A DNA stretch of 18,999 nucleotides from Phycisphaerae bacterium (lineage in GTDB: Bacteria > Planctomycetota > Phycisphaerae > Sedimentisphaerales > SG8-4), in contig JAUVYQ010000036.1 in assembly GCA_030603035.1 (NCBI GenBank), positions 1 to 18,999 on the forward strand, read 5' to 3'. Both the position numbers and the translations under genes were made by a program. Shown here in pieces: positions 13,259 to 18,999 of the stretch. Below the pieces are notes generated by a model, which worked only from the letters and a program-made list of their open reading frames with translations, ran no database searches and was not told the origin of the DNA. Position 1 is the stretch's first letter. Every line of letters starts with the position of its first letter.

Positions 13259-13816
13259 TTAAGGTATGAAAAATCGAATAACAGGCAGCGACTTAAAGAA
13301 TTCAATCGCTTCCGGATCAGCTCGCTTCACACTCCAGACAAACTCACCAAATCCGATTTGTGCCAGAACATATTTTCCAAATGCGAACTGGCCAATAGCG
13401 ATACGGCCGATTGCGAACTGACCGGCTGCGAATAAAACGCCGATTGCAAACTGACCCAATGCGACAACACCGGTAGCCAACTGCCCGAGGCCAAAAATAA
13501 CGCCGATAGCAACCAAACCAACGGTAATCAATCCAATGGTCAACAGCCCAAACGCCAACAATCCGGCAGAAAATATGCCCACCGAAACAATCCCCCTCGC
13601 AAAACATCCGACAGCAATGACGCCCTTTGCGCACACGCGTTTGCCGGTCTCAGGGTTGCGTCCGTAGGTGTAATGAACCAGGGGCATTCCCATCCAGGAA
13701 GCGTGCGATTTGAACTCATGATAGCTGGTTCCGTTGATATATCCGTAACGGCGCCAAACGCCGAAATTGGTCTCTTCGGTTTTGTATTCCACTTCTTTCA
13801 GCAACAAATTATCCAT
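13259..13816 (-). CDS. Gly/Ala pentapeptide-repeat protein, likely beta-solenoid
   Basis: This 185-residue protein starts at the ATG at 13816, where 'aaggag' lies 6 nt upstream. A longer frame from 13852 has no SD and lies at or before the predicted transcription start. After about 65 residues containing SYHEFKSHASWMGMPLVHYT, the centre is an unbroken run of five-residue units of the type x-x-A/V-x-G (for example IFSAG-LLAFG-LLTIG, LVAIG, QLATG-VVALG-QFAIG, RIAIG-QFAFG), roughly 18 units over 95 residues. The strict five-residue period points to a pentapeptide-type solenoid more than to membrane helices, though it is very hydrophobic and membrane association is possible. The end (FVWSVKRADPEAIEFFKSLP) is ordinary. 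I recall similar 'LFGLPLVH ... AxGxxAxG' proteins in planctomycetes. Function unknown. Confidence 0.8.
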   Translation of the reverse strand: MDNLLLKEVEYKTEETNFGVWRRYGYINGTSYHEFKSHASWMGMPLVHYTYGRNPETGKRVCAKGVIAVGCFARGIVSVGIFSAGLLAFGLLTIGLITVGLVAIGVIFGLGQLATGVVALGQFAIGVLFAAGQFAIGRIAIGQFAFGKYVLAQIGFGEFVWSVKRADPEAIEFFKSLPVIRFFIP

Positions 13817-13854
13817 AAGCAGCTCCTTAACCGATGGTTTTGATTGACCCATAA

Positions 13855-13882
13855 ATTATAACTTTGCCGAATAGAACTACAA
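13855..13882 (-). promoter_or_regulatory. Candidate promoter for the pentapeptide-repeat gene
   Basis: On the minus strand: TTGTAG (13882-13877), 16-bp spacer, TATAAT (13860-13855). Transcription would start near 13848, upstream of the ATG at 13816 but past the alternative ATG at 13852, which supports the shorter protein. Confidence 0.5.
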
Positions 13883-13953
13883 GACATTCTGACATTTATT
13901 TGATTCACCTATAATGTTTATTTGGCGGTTTTTACTTGACCGGAGTTAATGAA

Positions 13954-13982
13954 TTGACTATTGATTACCGATAAATTATAAA
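13954..13982 (+). promoter_or_regulatory. Candidate sigma-70 promoter for the hom-apgM-lysC cluster
   Basis: TTGACT (13954-13959), 17-bp spacer, TATAAA (13977-13982). The predicted leader (about 13989-14052) is made wholly of phrase repeats and contains no strong SD. Confidence 0.6.
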
Positions 13983-13984
13983 TC

Positions 13985-14049
13985 GCGGATTACGCAGAGA
14001 AAAAAACTAAAATCTGTGAAATCCGTGGCTAAAAAATACGAGATACGAA
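13985..14049 (+). repeat. Phrase repeat forming the hom 5' leader
   Basis: 'cggattacgcagagaaa', 'aaatctgtgaaatccgtggc' and the two heptamers atacgag-atacgaa (14036-14049) are the same words as in 1-550 and 1411-1445. The block ends 3 nt before the hom ATG. Confidence 0.85.
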
Positions 14050-14052
14050 AAT

Positions 14053-15375
14053 ATGGCTGAAAAACAAGTAAAAGTTGGTCTTGTCGGCTTTGGTACAGTC
14101 GGCTGCGGCGTCGCAAAGCTGATACTCGAAGACGCTGATTCGATAGCGGCTAAAACCGGCCTGCGCCTCGAACTTGCCTGCGTAGTTGACACCGACACCG
14201 AATCCCCTCGGCCGGTAAAGCTGCCGGACGGCATCCTCACCAATGATATAAACCGGCTTTTGAATGATGACATTATTCAAATAGGCGTCGAGCTGGTCGG
14301 CGGAACCGATGCAGCAAAACAGGTCCAGCTCAAAATGCTCGAGGCGGGCAAAGACGTCGTTACCGCCAACAAGGCCCTACTGGCCGAATACGGCAGCGAA
14401 CTCTACAAAGCCGCTCACAAAAATAACCGCTGTATTGCTTTCGAAGGCAGTTGTGCGGGCGGTATACCGATTATCTCGGCCATCCGAACTGGTCTGTTGG
14501 CAAATAATATCACTGCAATGTACGGCATCGTCAACGGGACCTGCAACCACATCCTCTCCGAGATGACCAGCAAAGACGAGGACTTCGCCGAGGCCCTGGC
14601 CCAGGCCCAGGACAAAGGCTACGCCGAAGCAGACCCCACGCTCGATATCAGCGGCGAGGACAGCGCCCACAAACTCGCTATCTTGGCTTCTATCGCCTTC
14701 GGATACGAAATCAAACTCGACGATATTTTCGTTGAGGGTATCGAAGCTATTTCAAAAGATGATATTCGCTACGGCGGAGAAATGGGCTACATCCTTAAAT
14801 TGCTGGCAATCGGACAAAAAGACAAAGACAACAGAGTCTCACTGAGAGTGCATCCGTCTTTTATTGCCAGGGACAATCCGCTTGCGCGTGTCGATGGCCC
14901 GTTTAATGCCATCAGTGTTTTCGGCAGTGCGGTCGGCCAGGTAATGTACTATGGCCGGGGCGCGGGAATGATGCCTACCGCAAGCGCGGTCGTTGCGGAC
15001 ATTATCGACGTCGCTCTGGGTAATTCCGCTACTACCTTTCGCCACCTGCATCTAAAACCGAGGAGCGAAATAGAATCACTGATAGAGAAAATCGGCGATA
15101 CTGTAAGCAGGTTTTATATCAGGGTGATGTGCAAGGACCAGGCGGGGGTGGTAGCCCGCTGGAGCAAAATACTTGGCGACAATCAGATAAGTATATCCGG
15201 CGCATTGCAACACGAAGGTATCGGGCCGGACAATACTGTACCGGTAGTAATCATAACGCATCCTACGCAGCAGAAAAACATCACCGCCGCATTAGAAGAA
15301 CTGGAAGAGCTGGATGTCCTCAGCGGAAAGCCCGTCTGCATAAGAATCGTGGATATCCCGGAGGACAAAGATTGA
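14053..15375 (+). CDS. hom: Homoserine dehydrogenase
   Basis: The product is 440 residues, normal for monofunctional homoserine dehydrogenase with an ACT domain. It reduces aspartate semialdehyde to homoserine in the branch leading to threonine and methionine. The NAD(P)-binding motif is G12-F-G14-T-V-G17. VVTANKALLAEYG (about 101-113) and EGSCAGGIPIISAIRTGL (about 133-150) are catalytic-domain landmarks. The family signature is GYAEADPTLDISGEDSAHKL. The C-terminal RFYIRVMCKDQAGVVARWSK (about 355-374) begins an ACT domain, which suggests feedback control, probably by threonine. The start has no good SD and the leader is repeat-derived. Genes for ApgM and aspartate kinase follow on the same strand. 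Confidence 0.95.
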   Translation: MAEKQVKVGLVGFGTVGCGVAKLILEDADSIAAKTGLRLELACVVDTDTESPRPVKLPDGILTNDINRLLNDDIIQIGVELVGGTDAAKQVQLKMLEAGKDVVTANKALLAEYGSELYKAAHKNNRCIAFEGSCAGGIPIISAIRTGLLANNITAMYGIVNGTCNHILSEMTSKDEDFAEALAQAQDKGYAEADPTLDISGEDSAHKLAILASIAFGYEIKLDDIFVEGIEAISKDDIRYGGEMGYILKLLAIGQKDKDNRVSLRVHPSFIARDNPLARVDGPFNAISVFGSAVGQVMYYGRGAGMMPTASAVVADIIDVALGNSATTFRHLHLKPRSEIESLIEKIGDTVSRFYIRVMCKDQAGVVARWSKILGDNQISISGALQHEGIGPDNTVPVVIITHPTQQKNITAALEELEELDVLSGKPVCIRIVDIPEDKD

Positions 15376-15464
15376 TAAAAGTAAATACGAAATTCGATAT
15401 TCGAATTTTAATTCTGAATTATAGTTTCACGTTTTACGCTTTTAAGTCTGGAGACAAAGATTGA
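15360..15464 (+). repeat. Candidate insertion with flanking duplication at the hom/apgM junction
   Basis: 'ggaggacaaagattga' (15360-15375) contains the hom stop; 'ggagacaaagattga' (15450-15464) contains the apgM SD and TTG start. They share 'gacaaagattga' exactly, and 'gga' just before it, with one base of length difference. Between them lie 74 bp of AT-rich phrase-like sequence ('aatacgaaattcgatattcg', 'ttttaattctgaatta', 'tttcacgttttacgctttt'). Removing one copy and the spacer would leave an overlapping ATTGA stop/start. Confidence 0.7.
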
Positions 15465-16651
15465 CAACCAAGTATGCCATAATAGTTCCTGACGGTGCGG
15501 CGGACGAACCGCTCGAGCAATTCGGTAACAAGACCGTATTTGAAGCTGCTGAAATACCCAATATGGATAAAATCAGCACACAGGGCAGGCAGGGGCTTGT
15601 CCGGACAGTCCCTGCGGATATGGAACCCGGCAGCGATGTTGCTCAAATGAGCCTGCTGGGCTATGACCCACTGCAATACTATAGCGGCAGAGCACCAATT
15701 GAGGCGGTGGCACGAAATATCGAGTTATCCCCGGACGACTGGGCCTTCCGATGCAATCTGATTACCATTGCCGACGGCAAAATGGCAGACCACAGTGCCG
15801 GACATATCTCCACCGAAGAGGCAAACAAACTGATAAAAGAGTTAAACGACCAACTCGGCAATGACCAGATTCGTTTCTTTCCCGGCGTAAGCTACAGACA
15901 CCTGTTAGTTTTCAAAGGGCTGGATTTCGACGTTCAAACGTATCCGCCACACGATAGCATAGGTAAGGCAACAGAAAAGATTTTACCCCGCGGCAAAGGT
16001 GCTGAAATGCTTATCGATTTGATGGCCCGTTCACAGCAGCTTTTCATCAATCACGACATTAACAAGGTCAGAAAAGACCTCGGCGAAAATCAGGTCAGTT
16101 CCATCTGGCTCTGGGGACAGGGCAGGAAAGCCCAAATGGAAAGTTTCCAAAAGCGGTTTGGAATCAAAGGTGTCGCTATCACCGCCGTTGACCTCGTGAG
16201 AGGTTTGTCAATGCTCATCGGCTTCGACCTGATAGACGTGCCCGGCGCCACCGGCTTTGTCGATACAAATTATCAGGGCAAGGCAACAGCGGCCATAGAG
16301 GCGCTCGACAAATATGACCTTGTTTTTGTCCACTTAGAAGCGCCCGATGAAGCATCTCACAACGGCAGCGCCGAGATGAAGAAAAAAGCCATCGAGCAGA
16401 TTGATAAATATATTGTCGGGCCCATCCTTGAGGCGGTACAGAATTACGAAAGCTGGCGAATACTGGTAATGCCCGACCATCCTACGCCGGTCCGAAGCTG
16501 CGCCCACTCACCTGAGCCGGTCCCATTTGCTATGGCAGGCGGCGGTATCAGCGGAATTTTGCATACGACTTTCAGCGAGACCAACGCCGCTAAGTCCGGA
16601 TTTAGAATAGACAATGGTTTTGAGCTGATGGAATATTTCTTGAAAAGCTAA
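15461..16651 (+). CDS. apgM: ApgM-type phosphoglycerate mutase relative, candidate homoserine kinase
   Basis: This 396-residue protein is from the archaeal-type cofactor-independent phosphoglycerate mutase family (alkaline phosphatase fold). Metal/catalytic landmarks are P10-D11-G12, the nucleophile region GS58DVAQMSLLGYDP (57-70), YYSGRAPIEA (about 72-81), FVHLEAPDEASHNG (about 289-302) and VMPDHPTPVRSCAHS (about 327-341). The subfamily found beside threonine genes is annotated in TIGRFAM as a proposed homoserine kinase (TIGR02535, from memory). Its place between hom and lysC, with no thrB here, favours homoserine phosphorylation over glycolysis, but that is inference. It starts at TTG with 'ggag' 7 nt upstream; no ATG or GTG lies nearby in frame. 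A near copy of that start region sits at the hom stop 89 bp upstream. Confidence 0.9.
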   Translation: MTTKYAIIVPDGAADEPLEQFGNKTVFEAAEIPNMDKISTQGRQGLVRTVPADMEPGSDVAQMSLLGYDPLQYYSGRAPIEAVARNIELSPDDWAFRCNLITIADGKMADHSAGHISTEEANKLIKELNDQLGNDQIRFFPGVSYRHLLVFKGLDFDVQTYPPHDSIGKATEKILPRGKGAEMLIDLMARSQQLFINHDINKVRKDLGENQVSSIWLWGQGRKAQMESFQKRFGIKGVAITAVDLVRGLSMLIGFDLIDVPGATGFVDTNYQGKATAAIEALDKYDLVFVHLEAPDEASHNGSAEMKKKAIEQIDKYIVGPILEAVQNYESWRILVMPDHPTPVRSCAHSPEPVPFAMAGGGISGILHTTFSETNAAKSGFRIDNGFELMEYFLKS

Positions 16652-16718
16652 AGCGATTGGCCGTCAAAACCGAATTCAATAGATAATAACAGACAATTTA
16701 AATTTTAACAGGCAAAAT

Positions 16719-17954
16719 ATGGCAATAATCGTGCAAAAGTTTGGCGGTACTTCGGTTGCCAACGCGGAAAAGATTCGCCGGGCTGCTGAGCGGGTAATTA
16801 AGAAGGTTATGAACGGCTATCAGGTCGTGGTGGTGGCTTCAGCCCGCGGCAAACAGACCGATGAGCTTATTGCTGACGCCCTCGAGCTTAATCCCAATCC
16901 GTCCAAACGCGAGCTCGACCAGCTGCTCAGTACCGGTGAGCAGCAATCAGTCTCGCTTTTCGCTATGGCTCTCGACGCTATGGGCTACGATGCCATAAGT
17001 TTTACAGGCGGTCAAATCCGAATGATTACCGACAGCGACCATACGAAGGCGCGGATAAAAAGTGTCGATGCCGAACGAATCCACAAACAGTTGGACAAAG
17101 GCAGAATTGTTATTGTTGCCGGCTTTCAGGGTATAGATGAGAACGAAAACATAACCACGCTCGGTAGAGGCGGCTCGGACACAACCGCAGTTGTACTCGC
17201 GGCAGCGCTGGGAGCTGAACAGTGCGAAATTTATACTGATGTCGATGGAATCCACACGACCGACCCGCGAATATTCAAAAATGCCGCAAAGATAGAGCAG
17301 ATTAGTTACGACGAAATGCTCGAGCTGGCCAGTCTTGGAGCCGGCGTTATATACACGCGGGCCATCGAGTGTGGTAAAAATTACAATGTCAAAATTCACG
17401 TAAGAAGCAGTACCGAAGAAAAAGAGGGAACAATAATTACTGCAGAGGAGTCACAAATAGAAGGTATAGTGGTTTCAGGAGCGACGGTGCAAAAAGATAT
17501 GGCAAAGATAGGCCTTGTCGGCGTCGATAACGTCCCGGGCAATGCCGCAAAAATTTTCGCTTGTCTGGCAAATGCCAGAGTGGTCGTCAACGACATTGTT
17601 CAAACAGAAGTCAGTGCCGAAAAGGCGAACCTTTCGTTTATGATTGGCATTTCGGATTTGGCTGCTGCCAAAGAAGCAGTAGAACAAATCAAAGACGATG
17701 TTAATTGCGAACGTATTTTTGCACGCGAAGATATTGCCGAGATTTCCGTGGTCGGAGTTGGTATGCGAACCCATTATGGCGTCGCCGACAAAATGTTCGG
17801 CGCCCTGGCCAAAGCCAAAGTCAACATTGATTCGATTACCACCAGTGAAATTCGTATCAGTTGTATTGTCAATAAAGACCAGGCCGAGGAAGCCCTTAAG
17901 GCCGTTTGTGTCGCCTTCGAGCTGGACAAACCCGCCGAGCAAAGAAGTCGTTAG
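16719..17954 (+). CDS. lysC: Aspartate kinase
   Basis: This 411-residue protein catalyses the first step of the aspartate pathway (lysine, threonine, methionine). The kinase motif K7-F-G-G-T-S12 is at the N-terminus. ITTLGRGGSDTTAVVLAAAL (about 147-166) is the second signature, and EIYTDVDGIHTTDPR (about 171-185) contributes to the nucleotide site. From about 265 on there are two ACT domains (ATVQKDMAKIGLVGVDNVPG; ISVVGVGMRTHYGVADKMFG), so feedback inhibition by lysine and/or threonine is expected. It follows apgM by 67 bp, and the SD is weak (acagg). Together with hom and apgM it supplies part of the route to phosphohomoserine; asd and thrC are not in the window. Confidence 0.95.
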   Translation: MAIIVQKFGGTSVANAEKIRRAAERVIKKVMNGYQVVVVASARGKQTDELIADALELNPNPSKRELDQLLSTGEQQSVSLFAMALDAMGYDAISFTGGQIRMITDSDHTKARIKSVDAERIHKQLDKGRIVIVAGFQGIDENENITTLGRGGSDTTAVVLAAALGAEQCEIYTDVDGIHTTDPRIFKNAAKIEQISYDEMLELASLGAGVIYTRAIECGKNYNVKIHVRSSTEEKEGTIITAEESQIEGIVVSGATVQKDMAKIGLVGVDNVPGNAAKIFACLANARVVVNDIVQTEVSAEKANLSFMIGISDLAAAKEAVEQIKDDVNCERIFAREDIAEISVVGVGMRTHYGVADKMFGALAKAKVNIDSITTSEIRISCIVNKDQAEEALKAVCVAFELDKPAEQRSR

Positions 17955-17958
17955 TATT

Positions 17959-18037
17959 TAGTTCGTAGTTATGAGTTCAGGGTTCATAGACTGCCAACTC
18001 CAAACTACGAACTACGAACCACGAACTATGAACTATT
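17959..18037. repeat. Inverted repeat and five-unit heptamer array before the nuclease gene
   Basis: 'tagttcgtagtt' (17959-17970) pairs with 'aactacgaacta' (18003-18014), a perfect 12-bp inverted repeat with a 32-nt loop. The right arm is the beginning of five heptamers: aactacg, aactacg, aaccacg, aactatg, aactatt (18003-18037, 35 bp). The block starts 4 nt after the lysC stop and ends 5 nt before the nuclease ATG. It could terminate or stabilise the lysC transcript. Confidence 0.85.
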
Positions 18038-18042
18038 ATGCG

Positions 18043-18663
18043 ATGAGCAGACGCCGGCGAACCGGCATAATCGTCCTCTGCCTGCTGGTGGCAGCATTAT
18101 TTATCTGGCTTGACCACAGCCCTATCAGGCGTAAGTGGCAGCGGCAACCCAAATCCGCAGAACAAAGAAAAGCCTACGACTTTGAAAAATATCACGACAA
18201 AACCTTCACCGTTGTAAAGGTCGTCGATGGTGACACCATTGATATAGACATCCCTGATGGCAAATATAATCACACAAGAATACGGCTCTGGGGAATCGAC
18301 ACCCCGGAGACCAAAAACCCAAAAGTTGGCGTTATGTATTTCGGCCCACAGGCCGCTGAATTTACAAGAAAATTAACTCTCGGAAAGCACGTTACGGTTT
18401 ATCTTGAAGAACATCGCACCAGAGGTTATTACGGCAGATTATTAGCTTATGTTCAATTACCTGACAGAAGATTTTTGAACAAAGTTTTGTTAAGCGAAGG
18501 TTTTGCTTATGCGGACCTGCGATTTCGCCATAGTTTTTATAACAAATATAAGCAATCGGAGGCCGCAGCTCGCAGCCAGAAAAAAGGATTATGGGAAAAA
18601 GTAGCCCGTGAGCAATTGCCCGAGTGGCTGCAAAGAATGAGACCAAACCTGCTGAACAAATAA
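18043..18663 (+). CDS. Membrane-anchored staphylococcal-type nuclease (thermonuclease)
   Basis: The product is 206 residues. The start at 18043 gives MSRRRRTGIIVLCLLVAALF, a basic N-terminus and a single membrane segment (about 8-23). Longer starts at 17971 or 18028 would read through the heptamer repeat and are rejected. The SNase domain (about 54-190) keeps the active-site residues: D62-G-D64-T (metal), R81-L-W-G-I-D86-T-P-E89 (Arg, Asp and Glu of the catalytic set), and YYGRLLAYV, whose Arg matches R87 of the staphylococcal enzyme. It is a calcium-dependent DNA/RNA endonuclease, anchored with the domain outside the cytoplasm. No SD is visible because the repeat occupies its place, so expression may be low. 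It is separated from lysC by 88 bp. Confidence 0.9.
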   Translation: MSRRRRTGIIVLCLLVAALFIWLDHSPIRRKWQRQPKSAEQRKAYDFEKYHDKTFTVVKVVDGDTIDIDIPDGKYNHTRIRLWGIDTPETKNPKVGVMYFGPQAAEFTRKLTLGKHVTVYLEEHRTRGYYGRLLAYVQLPDRRFLNKVLLSEGFAYADLRFRHSFYNKYKQSEAAARSQKKGLWEKVAREQLPEWLQRMRPNLLNK

Positions 18664-18840
18664 TCTCAGCCACAGAGAACACAGAGATTTTTAATATTGT
18701 CATTCCTGTGAAACTTGTCCTGAGCAGCGCTCCGCAGAGCAGCATAAGTGCCCCTTTTGAAATTGGTCCCCGGTTTGAGGATTCCGAGAAGCTCACCCGT
18801 AGGGATCTCCGCTTCGCTTTGAGTTTGAAATTGGCTTTGA
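18664..18840. repeat. Mixed short repeat words, no gene
   Basis: Starts with 'cagccacagagaacacagag' (the vocabulary of 1-550 on the other strand), then 'gtcattcctgtgaaacttgt', which is a degraded version of the 13070-13098 element, then 'ctgagcagcgctccgcagag', which can form a small hairpin. No coding feature is supported. Confidence 0.65.
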
Positions 18841-18999
18841 TTGGGTTTGTTTTGTTCAAGCCTGAAAGCGGTTTCATTTTCATAATCCTTTGTTAAATAG
18901 AAGTTTAAGTTCATTTTGGCTTTTCGGAAATTGGCTTTGAATTGGGTTTGTTTTTTCGGACTGCGAAATCATCTTTTTTTCTGTAATCCTTTGTTATAA
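18841..18999 (-). repeat. Tandem 'NKPN' repeat, inverted relative to 1149-1400
   Basis: On the minus strand two units are seen about 101 bp apart ('taatcctttgtt' on plus at 18883-18894 and 18984-18995), with the same order of words as the left block: 'aacaaaggatta', 'gcagtccgaaaaaacaaa', 'cccaat'/'gccaat' runs, 'gaaaagccaaaatgaac'. 18999-18947 is identical over 53 bp to 1309-1361. It runs to the window edge. Confidence 0.9.

Noticed and set aside
13259..13852. Longer start (13852) for the pentapeptide-repeat protein
   Set aside because: No SD there and it lies at or upstream of the predicted transcription start. ATG 13816 has aaggag 6 nt upstream.
15376..15449. Insertion sequence or transposon between hom and apgM
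   Set aside because: Only 74 bp, no terminal inverted repeats and no transposase. It is kept as a repeat insertion, not a classic IS.
17971..18042. Longer start for the nuclease (TTNYEPRTMNYY-type N-terminus)
   Set aside because: Those residues are the translation of the heptamer array. The MSRRRR start gives a normal signal anchor.
18392..18914. Minus-strand frames of 82-163 codons near the right end
   Set aside because: They are shadows of the nuclease gene joined to repeat sequence, and their termini are repeat-derived (NKPNQSQ, SAAQDKFHRND).

Overview
The window looks like a chromosomal segment from a planctomycete, probably class Phycisphaerae (Sedimentisphaerales-like). This is an inference from gene content: a HYExAFE-family protein, a secreted DUF1080 (3-keto-disaccharide hydrolase) protein, a secreted HEAT-repeat protein, an anaerobic sulfatase maturase, a Gly/Ala pentapeptide-repeat protein, and dense 'phrase-like' intergenic repeats. 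No rRNA, tRNA, CRISPR array, transposase or phage gene was found.

Layout. 1-1570 holds no intact gene and is almost entirely repeats: a 148-bp tandem repeat, mosaics of recurring short words, heptamer and octamer arrays, and a tandem ~110-bp repeat whose 53-bp core returns as a perfect inverted copy at the right end (18947-18999). 1530-2411 (minus) is a small MNT/HEPN toxin-antitoxin cassette between two remnants that resemble the start of a nucleotidyltransferase gene. 2551-3069 and 3286-5070 (minus) are a membrane-anchored hypothetical and a secreted HEAT-repeat protein. 5320-5673 is a promoter and leader with a small ORF, followed by the DUF1080 gene (plus). 6363-9351 (minus) is a tight operon rsmD > CCA-adding enzyme/poly(A) polymerase > sulfatase maturase. 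9431-9869 (plus) is a small protein with its own promoter. 9984-12283 (minus) is YkgJ-like > hisS > HYExAFE. 12415-13257 (plus) is an RluA-type pseudouridine synthase, convergent with a pentapeptide-repeat protein (13259-13816, minus). 14053-17954 (plus) is an aspartate/threonine pathway cluster: homoserine dehydrogenase, an ApgM-type phosphoglycerate mutase relative that is the candidate homoserine kinase, and aspartate kinase. 18043-18663 is a membrane-anchored thermonuclease.

Main observations. Several classes of short repeat have entered functional sequence. One SERSEES-type element lies in frame in the sulfatase maturase. One VIPAKAGIH-type hairpin lies in frame in the pseudouridine synthase. 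A 'gtgccttagtg' phrase supplies the C-terminus of the YkgJ-like protein. Phrase repeats form the 5' leader of hom and sit next to the nuclease start. An 89-bp AT-rich phrase lies between hom and apgM, flanked by a near-perfect ~15-bp direct duplication that contains both the hom stop and the apgM SD/TTG start, as if an insertion had split an ancestral stop/start overlap. The three heptamer arrays each have five units (35 bp). The HEPN protein has Ser in place of the expected catalytic His.
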